Translations under genes and position numbers: made by a program
The notes under the pieces: model-generated
Database searches by the model: none
Seen by the model: the letters and a program-made list of their open reading frames with translations, nothing else
What the model was told of the DNA's origin: nothing
DNA from: Parafrankia elaeagni
GTDB taxonomy: Bacteria > Actinomycetota > Actinomycetes > Frankiales > Frankiaceae
Length of the DNA stretch: 64,000 nucleotides
Reading direction: 5' to 3'
Assembly (NCBI RefSeq): GCF_000374165.1
Contig: NZ_KB893761.1
Location: 100,742-164,741 of the forward strand
In this document: positions 1-7,661 of the stretch, in pieces
Layout: each line of letters starts with the position of its first letter
Numbering within the stretch: the first letter of the stretch is position 1

Positions 1-78
1 CCGGCCTCCCCGGCCTCCCCGGCCTCCCCGGCCTCCCCGGCCTCCCCGGCCTCCCCGGCCTCCCCGGCCTCCCCGGCC
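1..78 (+). repeat. 9-bp tandem repeat, eight full copies
   Basis: The unit CCGGCCTCC is repeated exactly eight times (1-72), followed by a six-base partial copy. It is in frame and encodes Pro-Ala-Ser. The identity of every copy, including third bases, indicates recent slippage expansion. The array probably continues upstream of the window. Confidence 0.9.
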
Positions 79-132
79 ACGTCCGCGACGCCGTCCGCGT
101 CGATTCCGGCAACCACGGCACCAGCGGCCTGA
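1..132 (+). CDS. C-terminal end of a Pro-Ala-Ser repeat protein (partial)
   Basis: The reading frame is open from the first base and ends at the TGA at 130-132, giving the last 43 residues of a protein whose start lies outside the window. It begins with eight exact Pro-Ala-Ser triplets and ends in a Thr/Ser/Ala/Pro-rich tail (ATSATPSASIPATTAPAA). Such low-complexity tails occur on secreted or wall-associated actinobacterial proteins and on linker regions of large cytoplasmic proteins; nothing here tells which. A strong hairpin 18 bp after the stop supports a real gene end. No function can be assigned from this fragment. Confidence 0.55.
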   Translation, partial: PASPASPASPASPASPASPASPASPATSATPSASIPATTAPAA

Positions 133-149
133 CCCGGCCGGACGAGGAT

Positions 150-194
150 CTGCCGGCCCGCCCGCCTGATCACTGCAGGCGTGCGGGCCGGCAG
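150..194 (+). terminator. Hairpin after the PAS-repeat gene
   Basis: CTGCCGGCCCGC (150-161) pairs perfectly with 183-194. After one mismatch the stem continues through 163-168 pairing with 176-181, closing a 7-nt loop. It has no T-tract, as is usual in high-GC actinomycetes. Its position 18 bp after the stop codon suits a transcription terminator. Confidence 0.6.
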
Positions 195-533
195 TTCTGC
201 GCGCGCCCGCTGCCTGATCAGCCGGGTGCGCCTGCCGGGGCGTTGCGGGCCAGCGTCGATCCCGGTCTCGCCCGGCCCGGCTGCATCGCCCTGCGGCACC
301 TGACCGGCGCCCCTGCGCGAGCAGCACCGCCGACTGCCCTAATGAGTTCTGGGAGCCAGCCATCCGGCAGACTCCGGGCGGTAGCCGCTGGCAGGTGAGC
401 ACTCGTCTTTCGGGCGGTCAGCCGGGATGGTTACCGTCGCGGTGCACGTGCCGCATGCTCTGGACGTCCGACTGCCCGGGCATCGTGCGATCGGCACCGT
501 CCGCCGTCCGCCGTCCGCCGAAGGAGCATGCCT
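195..533. other. Intergenic stretch without a recognisable gene
   Basis: About 340 bp between the hairpin at 150-194 and the next start. I see no convincing coding region on either strand: the open frames are GC-rich shadows without family signatures or ribosome sites. It presumably contains the promoter of the small membrane protein gene at 534. The only clear element is the AAGGAG at 521-526. Confidence 0.5.
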
Positions 534-869
534 GTGACTGTCGTTCGCTCCCTCGCACTCTTCACGGTCGCCGCCCTGCTCGAGATCGGGGGGGCGTGGC
601 TGGTGTGGCAGGGCGTGCGTGAGCATCGTGGCCTGCTGTGGGTCGGTGCCGGCGTGATCGCGCTCGGCCTGTACGGGTTCGCGGCGACGCTGCAGCCGGA
701 CGGCGAGTTCGGACGCATCCTGGCCGCGTACGGGGGCGTCTTCGTCGGGGGCTCGATCGTCTGGGGGATGGTCGCCGACGGCTATCGCCCGGACCGGCTG
801 GACGTCGTCGGCGCCGCGGTGTGCCTTGCCGGCATGGCGATCATCATGTTCGCTCCGCGCGGCGGCTGA
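534..869 (+). CDS. YnfA/UPF0060 family small membrane protein
   Basis: This 111-residue integral membrane protein has four hydrophobic segments of about 20 residues separated by very short loops, the family architecture. The N-terminal segment with [10 protein letters not shown], the central [11 protein letters not shown] and the later [12 protein letters not shown] are the conserved UPF0060 stretches. The family is related to small multidrug-resistance-type transporters, but no substrate is established. I prefer the GTG at 534 because AAGGAG (521-526) lies 7 nt upstream. The in-frame ATG at 528 is only one base from the same site, though it adds just two residues. It appears to be monocistronic. 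Confidence 0.85.
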   Translation: MTVVRSLALFTVAALLEIGGAWLVWQGVREHRGLLWVGAGVIALGLYGFAATLQPDGEFGRILAAYGGVFVGGSIVWGMVADGYRPDRLDVVGAAVCLAGMAIIMFAPRGG

Positions 870-1050
870 CCGCCACTGCGGCCGGGCCTCCCCGAGCCGG
901 TCACCCGTGGACCCGCCATCCCCGGACCGAGTGGTGACGGCCGCGGTCGCACCGGCTCTGTCGTCCGGCGGGCGCCCGCCCCGGCGTCCTGGCCGAGACA
1001 GCTGGGCGGGCTGGGGGAGAGCGGCACTGGGACGGAGCACGCCCGGCGGC

Positions 1051-1377
1051 GTGGGTGACCGGAGGAAGCTGGGGAGAGCCCAGCGCGCGCTGCTGGCCGC
1101 CCTCGTCGCGGGGGCACCCCTCCCCGCCGGATTCGACGCGGGCCGGGTCGAGGCCCAGGCCGCGGCGCTGGTCGAGAAGCGGTTGTGGGGGGTGGCCCAC
1201 CGCCTGCCCGACCTGGTCGACCAGCTCGACGGGCGCTTCCCCCGCCTGTTCCGGGACTACGCCGCCGGAACGCCACGGCCGCCGGGTGGCTCGCTGGCCG
1301 ACGCCAGGGCCTTCGCCGCCTTCGCGGCACGACACCTCGGCCCCGGCGGCGCCACGGTACCCGGCCGCCGGGCCTGA
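1051..1377 (+). CDS. SCO6045-like small protein
   Basis: The roughly 108-residue product has the sequence type AQRALLAALVAGAPLPAGFD followed by Arg/Ala-rich helices (VEAQAAALVEKRLWGVAHRLPDL) and a tyrosine-containing FRDYAAGTPRP stretch. I recognise this as similar to the SCO6045-like C-terminal domain of actinomycetes, a domain without assigned function. The start is uncertain. GTG 1051 is chosen because third-position GC becomes consistently high only from about here, and the domain begins a few residues later. In-frame GTGs at 907 and 931 would add a low-quality Pro/Arg-rich leader. No strong ribosome site is visible for any of them. Confidence 0.55.
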   Translation: MGDRRKLGRAQRALLAALVAGAPLPAGFDAGRVEAQAAALVEKRLWGVAHRLPDLVDQLDGRFPRLFRDYAAGTPRPPGGSLADARAFAAFAARHLGPGGATVPGRRA

Positions 1378-1419
1378 AGTCCGCCTACGGGCGGTCGAGC
1401 CACAAGGCAGTCGAGCTGC

Positions 1420-2298
1420 TCAGAAGGCTGCCGGGGCGGTGAACCCGGCGAGGGCGGCGGCGGCCGCCGCCGCTTCGGCGGGGTCCAGCGCGGCCCAGAA
1501 GTCCGCCCCGGGCGCGGCCTCGGTGAACCTGCGGCGACCACCGTCCCAGGCCGCGTCGTAGGCCAGCTGCCAGGAGTGCAGGAACGTGCGGGTGACGGGG
1601 GCCCGCTCGAACAGCGGGTCGCCCTCGATGGGGTGCCCGACCCAGGCGAGGTGGACCCGGATCTGGTGCCGGCGGCCGCTGATCGGACGCGCCACTAGCA
1701 GCGTGTGCTGGTCGCCCTGCCACACACGGGCGATGCGGGTGATGGACGGATAGGTCCTGACGTGCGGAAACGTCTTGGCCGCGGGAACCGTCCACAGCAT
1801 GCCGCCGCCGTCGGAGGTGGCGCCGCCGTTGTCGGGGGCGGAGTGGCCGCTGTCGGGGGCTGAGTGGCCGGCGCCGGCGGGCAGGGCGACGATGTCGGCA
1901 CGGTTGGCCGCGATGCGCACCCGGTTCTTGCGGCCCACGCTGAGCGGGAGGTCGATGGTGGCTGTCTCGGGGACTCCTCGGGTACGGGTCAGCGCAAGGT
2001 AGGCCTTCTCCACGGTGCGGCGGTTGAACTGCCGGGTGAGGTCGCCGTGGAAGCGCAACTCCCTGGCGAACAGGACGACTCCGGAGGTCACCTTGTCGAT
2101 CCGGTGCGCCGGGAAGAGCTCCTCGCCGGCGGCCCGAGCCATGGTGACGAGATCGGTGTCGTGCCGTTCGCCCATGACGGACACCCCGACTGGTTTGTCC
2201 AGGGCGAGGACCGCCTCGTCCTCGAAGATCCGCCGCTCCTCGCGGACTCTTGTCCACTCCGTCACGAGACCGCCCATCCCCACCGTGTCGATGCTCAC
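1420..2298 (-). CDS. RluA/RsuA-superfamily pseudouridine synthase
   Basis: The 292-residue enzyme should isomerise uridine to pseudouridine in rRNA or tRNA. The catalytic motif HRIDKVTSGVVLFA carries the nucleophilic Asp of the RluA family. Upstream is LALDKPVGVSV, the usual 'DKPxG' motif, and the C-terminal half has GRRHQIRVHLAWVGHPIEGD, the family's RNA-contacting strand. There is no N-terminal S4 domain, so it is a short RluA type. A linker with GHSAPDSGHSAPDN looks like a small internal duplication. GTG 2298 is the first start; an ATG about 20 nt downstream after GGTGGGG is equally plausible. The target nucleotide cannot be told from sequence. Confidence 0.85.
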   Translation of the reverse strand: MSIDTVGMGGLVTEWTRVREERRIFEDEAVLALDKPVGVSVMGERHDTDLVTMARAAGEELFPAHRIDKVTSGVVLFARELRFHGDLTRQFNRRTVEKAYLALTRTRGVPETATIDLPLSVGRKNRVRIAANRADIVALPAGAGHSAPDSGHSAPDNGGATSDGGGMLWTVPAAKTFPHVRTYPSITRIARVWQGDQHTLLVARPISGRRHQIRVHLAWVGHPIEGDPLFERAPVTRTFLHSWQLAYDAAWDGGRRRFTEAAPGADFWAALDPAEAAAAAAALAGFTAPAAF

Positions 2299-2555
2299 AA
2301 TTCAAGTATTCGCCACGCGGCAGGCGGGGGAACGGGAACCTCCGGGAAGGAGAGGGTCTGTTCTGACCTGCGTGGGCGGCCTCGAGGTTTCCGATGTGTT
2401 TCAGGTGCTCGGCCGCGCGCGCCCCGCACCCGGCTGTGTCGGTGCCAGGCCCGACATCTGGCTGACAGTGCGCAAGCCGATGTCGGAAACCGCCGAGGAT
2501 TCGTGTAATAAGCCCAGTAGCAGCTAGTTTGCCCGTAGCGGCAGAAGGGACCATC

Positions 2556-3428
2556 ATGACTGCCGGCTCCCGCCAGCCAGACCATTCGTCACATTCCGTG
2601 ACCGCGTTGCGTATGTCCGGGCCAACCGCCTCGATGCCCGGTCAGACCCTGGCGCCGGCCCCGGGGGGCGAGGGTGGCGCGCGTGCCGCCCGGTCCGGTG
2701 GTGTGGTGGGGGTCGCGGGTGCGGTGGCGGGCGAGGCACCCGGTGCGGCGAACGGCGCCGCGAACGGTGGCGGTGCCCCGGGCCGCGCGGGCCCCGGCGG
2801 CGCCGCCCCCCCCACCGACGTGGTGGCCCAGCCGGAGCCCGTCGACTGGTGGAAGGCCACCGAGAACGGCAACGGGGGCCCGCCGATGGCCCGGCCCCGG
2901 GCCGCCGCCGGGGCGCTCTTCTTCGACGAGGAGGGCCGGGTGCTGCTGGTCGAGCCGTCCTACAAGCCCGGCTGGGACATTCCCGGTGGCTTCATCGAAC
3001 CCGGTGAGTCGCCGTACGCGGCCTGTGTCCGCGAGGTGGAGGAGGAGATCGGCATCGTCCCGCCGATCGGGCCGCTGCTGGTCGTGGACTGGGCGTCCGA
3101 CGGGCGGGTCGGCGACATGCTGCTCTTCGTCTTCGACGGCGGGCTGCTGCCGACGGCCTGGCGGGACCGCATCCGCCTCGATATGAACGAGATCATCAAC
3201 TGTGCGTTCACGCCGTTGTCCGAGGTCGGGGAGGTGCTTCCCGTTCTGCACGCGCGCCGCGTGCGCGCGGCGGCCGGGCTGCGCGGTCAGCACCACGGCG
3301 CCGGCTATCTCGAGCACGGCTACCTGGTGCCCGCCGAATCCCCGCCGCCCGCCGGGCCGGCCGGGGCGGTCGCGCCGCCCGCCTCGGCCCGCTCCGGCAC
3401 CGCGGATTCCCGCCCGAACGGCGGCTGA
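2556..3428 (+). CDS. Nudix hydrolase with long N-terminal low-complexity region
   Basis: The 290-residue protein carries a complete Nudix box at about residues 145-167 (G-x5-E-x7-REVEEEIGI), which binds the divalent metals used to cleave nucleoside-diphosphate-linked compounds. About 110 residues of Ala/Gly/Pro-rich sequence precede the domain, and a Pro/Ala/Ser tail follows. The start is the ATG at 2556 with AGAAGGGA about 8 nt upstream; a TTG at 2529 is a weaker alternative. It is divergent from the pseudouridine synthase gene across a 230-bp spacer that must hold both promoters. The substrate is unknown; the fold alone does not separate NADH, ADP-ribose or 8-oxo-dGTP types. Confidence 0.85.
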   Translation: MTAGSRQPDHSSHSVTALRMSGPTASMPGQTLAPAPGGEGGARAARSGGVVGVAGAVAGEAPGAANGAANGGGAPGRAGPGGAAPPTDVVAQPEPVDWWKATENGNGGPPMARPRAAAGALFFDEEGRVLLVEPSYKPGWDIPGGFIEPGESPYAACVREVEEEIGIVPPIGPLLVVDWASDGRVGDMLLFVFDGGLLPTAWRDRIRLDMNEIINCAFTPLSEVGEVLPVLHARRVRAAAGLRGQHHGAGYLEHGYLVPAESPPPAGPAGAVAPPASARSGTADSRPNGG

Positions 3429-3480
3429 TCCTGCCTACAGTCTGATGACGGACCTTCCGCATTCTTCCGGAACAGGCACG

Positions 3481-4680
3481 ATGAGACGACCTCGCGCCGC
3501 CGCGCTCACGGCGTGCCTGCTCGCAGCCCTGCTGGCAGGTGCCCTGCTCGCAGCCTGCGACCCGCGCGACGACACCCGCACCGCGGCCGGCGCGGCCGGC
3601 CTCGGCGGTAGCGGTGGTAGCGGCGCTGGCCCGGATGCCGGCGTCCCGGTCACCGCGGTGCGGCTACAGCTGCAGTGGTTCACCCAGGCGCAGTTCGCCG
3701 GCTACATCGCCGCCCGCGACAAGGGCTTCTACGCGGACGTCGGCCTGGCTGTGGAGATCCTCGAGGGCGGCACCGAGATCGTGCCGCAGGAGGTCCTCGC
3801 CCAGGGGAGGGCGGACTTCGCGATCGCCTGGGTCCCCAAGGCCCTTGCCGCGCGTGAGCAGGGCGCGCGGATCACCGACGTCGGCCAGATCTTCCAGCGT
3901 TCGGGGACGTGGCAGGTGAGCTTCGCCGACGCGGGCATCCGCCAACCGGCGGACCTGCGCGGCCGGCGGGTCGGGACCTGGGGCTTCGGCAACGAGTTCG
4001 AGCTGTTCGCCGGTATGGCCGGAGCGGGGCTCGACCCGGGCGCGGACGCGACCCTCGTCCAGCAGGAGTTCGACGTCACAGCGCTGTTGTCGGGCGAGAT
4101 CGACGCCGCCGCCGCGATGAGCTACAACGAGTACGCCCAGATCCTCGAGGCGGAGAACCCCCGTACCGGCAGGCTCTACACCTCCGAGGACCTCGCCGTC
4201 ATCGACTGGAACGACGTCGGCACCGCCATGCTGCAGGACGCCGTCTGGGCTTCCACTCCGAGGCTGGAGAGCGACCCGGCCTACCGGCGGACGACCACCC
4301 GGTTCCTGGAGGCCTCCCTGCGGGGCTGGGCGTACTGCCGGGACAACGCGCGGGAGTGTCGCGATCTGGTTGTCGCCGCCGGTTCGCAGCTCGGCGCCAG
4401 CCACCAGCTCTGGCAGATGAACGAGGTCAACAAGCTCGTCTGGCCGTCCCCGCAGGGCATCGGCGTGATCGACCAGGCGTCCTGGCAACGGACGGTCGAG
4501 ATCGCCCGGGGCACCCGGAACGCCGACGGGCGGGCCGTTCTGCGCGCCGACCCGGCCGGGCCCGCCTACACCAACGAGTTCGCCCGGGAGGCGCTGGCGA
4601 ACCTGCGGGCCGCGGACGTCGACGTCACCGGCGAGAGCTTCGAGCCGATCGAGGTGACGCCGAGCCCCGGCGGCGGATGA
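3481..4680 (+). CDS. NMT1/THI5-like ABC substrate-binding lipoprotein
   Basis: The 399-residue precursor has a lipoprotein signal (MRRPR, then a Leu/Ala-rich core, LLAAC with the lipidated Cys26). The mature part begins after a Gly/Ser linker with RLQLQWFTQAQFAGYIAARD, the opening strand of the SsuA/THI5-like family. It continues with GFYADVGLAVEIL and the ligand-cleft sequence EVLAQGRADFAIAW. Family members bind pyrimidine precursors, sulfonates, nitrate or similar small compounds. No permease or ATPase is adjacent. The nearest compatible pair is at 35214-38059, so it is an orphan binding protein here. The next gene is convergent and only 3 bp away. Confidence 0.85.
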   Translation: MRRPRAAALTACLLAALLAGALLAACDPRDDTRTAAGAAGLGGSGGSGAGPDAGVPVTAVRLQLQWFTQAQFAGYIAARDKGFYADVGLAVEILEGGTEIVPQEVLAQGRADFAIAWVPKALAAREQGARITDVGQIFQRSGTWQVSFADAGIRQPADLRGRRVGTWGFGNEFELFAGMAGAGLDPGADATLVQQEFDVTALLSGEIDAAAAMSYNEYAQILEAENPRTGRLYTSEDLAVIDWNDVGTAMLQDAVWASTPRLESDPAYRRTTTRFLEASLRGWAYCRDNARECRDLVVAAGSQLGASHQLWQMNEVNKLVWPSPQGIGVIDQASWQRTVEIARGTRNADGRAVLRADPAGPAYTNEFAREALANLRAADVDVTGESFEPIEVTPSPGGG

Positions 4681-4683
4681 GCC

Positions 4684-5868
4684 TCAGGCCACCAGCCGGC
4701 GGGACGCGGCCAGGAGGGTCCCCGCACGCGTGAGCCAGTGGCCCGGCCGGGCGATGGCCGCCGCCCGGTCCCCGGCCAGGTCGACGAGTGCCAGGGCCTC
4801 ACTGACCATGGGCGGGACGGGCCCGTCGAGCTGGCCCGCGACCAGCAGCACGGGTACCCGTGCCGCCGCCGCCAGGTCGAGCACGCCGCCGACCACCTTG
4901 CCCCCTGTCGACGTCCGGTCGAAGCGCCCCTCACCCGTGATCACCAGATCGGCCCGTGCCAGCGCGGCGGGCAGGGCCGCCTGCTCGGCGATGGTGCGGG
5001 CGCCGGGTACGAGCGTCGCGCCGAGCGCGGCGGCCAGCCCGTAGGCGGTCCCGCCGGCCGCACCTGCCCCGGGCCGCGTGGCGAGCTGGCCGTCCGCCCC
5101 GGCGCTGCCGGGCATGCTGCCGGGCATGAGGTCGGCGAGGCGCGCCAGCCCGGCGTCCAGCCGGGCGATCTGCTCCGGCCCGGCTCCCTTCTGCGGGCCG
5201 AAGACGGCCGCCGCGCCGGTGGGGCCGAGCAGCGGAGCGTCGACGTCGACCAGGGCCTGGAAACCATCCGGTGGCCCGGGGCGCAGCCCGCGCAGGTCGA
5301 CGGCGGCCAGGTCGGCCAGCGGGCCGCCACCGGGGGGCAGCGGCCGGCCGGCGGCGTCCAGGAAGCGCGCGCCGAGGGCTTCCAGGAGGCCGGTGCCGCC
5401 GTCGGTGGACGCCGAGCCGCCGAGCGCCACCAGGATCCTGCGGGCGCCCTCGTCCAGCGCCGCGTCGATCAGCTCGCCGAGGCCGGTGGTGTGCGCGCCG
5501 AGCGGATCCGGTTCCCGCATCAGCGGCAGCCCGCTGGCCTCGGCGAGCTCGACCAGGGCCGACCCGTCCGGGAGGGTCAGCCAGGCGGCGCCGGGCACGG
5601 TGCGTCCGTCCGGCCCGGTCACGTCGCGCCGCTGCCGGCGTGCGCCGGGGACGGCGGCGGCGAACACGTCGAGGGTGCCCTCCCCGCCGTCGGCGATCGG
5701 GATCGTCACCACGGTGTCGTCCGGGCGGGTCGCGGACCAGCCGCTGGCCAGGGCGGCCGCCGCGTCGGTGGCCGGGATCGACCCCTTGAACGAGTCGGGC
5801 GCGATCACGACCCGCAGTGGACGCCCGGAGGTCGTGGGCGTCGGCGGCGACGCTGCGGGGACGGACAT
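4684..5868 (-). CDS. glxK: Glycerate kinase (GlxK/GarK family)
   Basis: The 394-residue enzyme phosphorylates D-glycerate and closes the glyoxylate-to-glycerate route. The N-terminal RVVIAPDSFKGSIPATDAAA and PIADGGEGTLDVF are the family signatures, and LVALGGSASTDGGTGLLEALG is the conserved central glycine-rich segment. Start ATG 5868 is preceded by GGAAGGGAG. It is divergent from the aminotransferase at 6121. In the context of purine degradation elsewhere in the window, which ends in glyoxylate, this kinase is a plausible carbon-salvage step, but they are 35 kb apart and the link is only inference. Internal Pro/Ala/Gly-rich insertions, such as PGSMPGSAGADG, are typical of this genome. Confidence 0.9.
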   Translation of the reverse strand: MSVPAASPPTPTTSGRPLRVVIAPDSFKGSIPATDAAAALASGWSATRPDDTVVTIPIADGGEGTLDVFAAAVPGARRQRRDVTGPDGRTVPGAAWLTLPDGSALVELAEASGLPLMREPDPLGAHTTGLGELIDAALDEGARRILVALGGSASTDGGTGLLEALGARFLDAAGRPLPPGGGPLADLAAVDLRGLRPGPPDGFQALVDVDAPLLGPTGAAAVFGPQKGAGPEQIARLDAGLARLADLMPGSMPGSAGADGQLATRPGAGAAGGTAYGLAAALGATLVPGARTIAEQAALPAALARADLVITGEGRFDRTSTGGKVVGGVLDLAAAARVPVLLVAGQLDGPVPPMVSEALALVDLAGDRAAAIARPGHWLTRAGTLLAASRRLVA

Positions 5869-5897
5869 GGGACTCCCTTCCGTGACGGCCGACCGGC

Positions 5898-5936
5898 CGA
5901 CCTCGACGCCGACCTCGACCTCGACCTCGACGCCGA
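5898..5936. repeat. Hexanucleotide microsatellite in a divergent promoter region
   Basis: GACCTC/GACGCC-type hexamers are repeated six or seven times within the 252-bp spacer between the divergent glycerate kinase and aminotransferase genes. Copy-number variation here could change promoter spacing, but nothing in the sequence shows that it does. Confidence 0.6.
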
Positions 5937-6120
5937 TCCCGGCCCTGGTGCCGGTGCCGGTGCCTGCCGGTGCCGCGACGAGGGCTGGTGGCGATCTCCC
6001 TCACTGTGCCGCACCGCCCGTCGACGACGCTGGCGGGGGATCCGATGCGTGTGGTCAGATGCATACTCCAGACGGCACCCCGGTGGCGGATGCCCGAGAC
6101 CCGGTGGTTCTGGAGGCGAC

Positions 6121-7461
6121 GTGACCGATGCCAGCACGGCGGGCGCCGATGACCACCGGCATGTGTTCCACTCGTGGTCCGCTCAGGGGAGCCATCGCCC
6201 GCTGGTGGTGGCCGGTGCCGAGGGAAGCTGGTTCTGGGACGAGCACGGCCGGCGCTACCTCGACTTCGCCTCGCAGCTGGTCTACGCCAACATCGGCCAC
6301 CAGCACCCCGCGGTGGTCGAGGCGGTCGTGGCCCAGGCCCGCGACCTGGTGACGATCGCGCCCTTCCACGCGCACGCCGTGCGCTCGGAGGCGGCGCGCC
6401 TCATCGCCGACCGGGCTCCTGGTGATCTCGACCGGGTCTTCTTCACCAACGGTGGCGCGGAGGCGACCGAGAACGCGTTGCGGATGGCCCGGCTCGCCAC
6501 CGGCCGACACAAGATCCTCACCGCGTACCGGTCGTACCACGGGGCCACCGCCGGCGCGATCACGCTGACCGGGGAGCCGCGGCGCTGGCCCAGCGAACCC
6601 GGAATTCCGGGTGTCGTCCGCTTCTTCGGCCCCTACCTGTACCGCTCGTCGTTCCACGCCGCGAACGCCGGTGAGGAAGGCGAGCGCGCGCTGGCGCACC
6701 TCGCCGAGGTGATCGAGCTGGAAGGCCCGGGAACCATCGCCGCCATCATGATCGAGCCGGTCGTCGGGACGAACGGCATCCTGGTGCCGCCGGACGGATA
6801 TCTCGCCGGCGTCCGCGAACTGTGCACCGCCCACGGCATCGTTTTCATCGCCGACGAGGTGATGTCCGGGTTCGGGCGCTGCGGGGAATGGTTCGCCGTC
6901 GACCGCTGGAACGTCGTCCCCGACCTGGTCTGCTTCGCCAAGGGCGTCAATTCCGGCTATGCCCCGCTCGGTGGTGTCGTCCTCGCCCCGCACATCGCCG
7001 AGAGGTTCGCGCAGCAGCCCTATCCGGGCGGGCTCACCTATTCAGGTCACCTGCTCGGCTGCGCGGCGGCGGTGGCGTCCATCGGCGTTTTCGAGGCGGA
7101 GGGGATCCTGGCCGGGACCCGGCGGCTGGGCGAGGAGGTCATCGGGCCGGAACTGGCCGCGCTCGCGCGGCGGCACCCGTGCGTGGGCGAGGTGCGCGGC
7201 CTCGGCGCCTTCTGGGCGCTGGAACTCGTCCGCGACCGCGGCACGCGCGAGCCGCTCGTCCCGTTCAACGCGACCGGGCCGGACGCGCGGCCGATGGCGG
7301 CCCTCACGGAGGCCTGCCGGCAACGTGGGCTCTGGCCGTTCATCCAGTCCAACCGGGTCCACATCGCGCCGCCCTGTACGACGACCGCGGAGGAGGTCAG
7401 GCTCGGTCTGGCGATCCTGGACGAGGCGCTGACCGTGGCGGACAGCCACCAGGTCGGATAG
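6121..7461 (+). CDS. Class III PLP-dependent aminotransferase
   Basis: The 446-residue enzyme belongs to the omega-amino-acid:pyruvate / taurine:pyruvate aminotransferase branch of fold-type I. The N-terminus FHSWSAQGSHRPLVVAGAEG and the GHQHPAVVEAV segment are typical. FFTNGGAEATENALRMAR binds the cofactor phosphate, FIADEVMSGFGRCGEWF carries the cofactor-binding Asp, and Lys274 in CFAKGVNSGYAPLG is the Schiff-base lysine. GTG 6121 has GGAGG five bases upstream and begins just before the conserved domain. Amino donor and acceptor cannot be fixed from sequence. Its neighbours suggest amine or glyoxylate metabolism but do not prove it. Confidence 0.9.
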   Translation: MTDASTAGADDHRHVFHSWSAQGSHRPLVVAGAEGSWFWDEHGRRYLDFASQLVYANIGHQHPAVVEAVVAQARDLVTIAPFHAHAVRSEAARLIADRAPGDLDRVFFTNGGAEATENALRMARLATGRHKILTAYRSYHGATAGAITLTGEPRRWPSEPGIPGVVRFFGPYLYRSSFHAANAGEEGERALAHLAEVIELEGPGTIAAIMIEPVVGTNGILVPPDGYLAGVRELCTAHGIVFIADEVMSGFGRCGEWFAVDRWNVVPDLVCFAKGVNSGYAPLGGVVLAPHIAERFAQQPYPGGLTYSGHLLGCAAAVASIGVFEAEGILAGTRRLGEEVIGPELAALARRHPCVGEVRGLGAFWALELVRDRGTREPLVPFNATGPDARPMAALTEACRQRGLWPFIQSNRVHIAPPCTTTAEEVRLGLAILDEALTVADSHQVG

Positions 7462-7557
7462 GCGTCACCAGGCCGGCAGGCCACCCGGACCGGGCAGGCC
7501 GGACAGCCCCCGGGACCGGACAGCCCCGGGAGGGGAACCCGCCCCCGGAACCGCGAC

Positions 7558-7600
7558 GCCCGGCTCGCGGGCCCCTGACGGGCAGGGGAGCGAGCCGGGC
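7558..7600. terminator. Two-step hairpin between convergent genes
   Basis: GCCCGGCTCGC (7558-7568) pairs perfectly with 7590-7600, and inside it CCCCTG (7572-7577) pairs with CAGGGG (7583-7588) around a 5-nt loop. It lies between the convergent aminotransferase and MMPL genes and can act on both strands. Confidence 0.7.
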
Positions 7601-7661
7601 GGCGGGCAGCTGAACCGGGGTGAAGGGGGCTGGCCGGGCCCGAGTCCGGCCAGCCGGTGGA

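Noticed and set aside
3481-4680. Pairing of the NMT1-like lipoprotein with the ABC genes at 35 kb
   Set aside because: The families match, but 31 kb of unrelated genes lie between and no shared regulatory element was found, so no partnership is claimed.
4738-6120. Long N-terminal extension in frame with the class III aminotransferase
   Set aside because: It runs antisense through the whole glycerate kinase gene. The GTG at 6121 has a good ribosome site and matches the family start.
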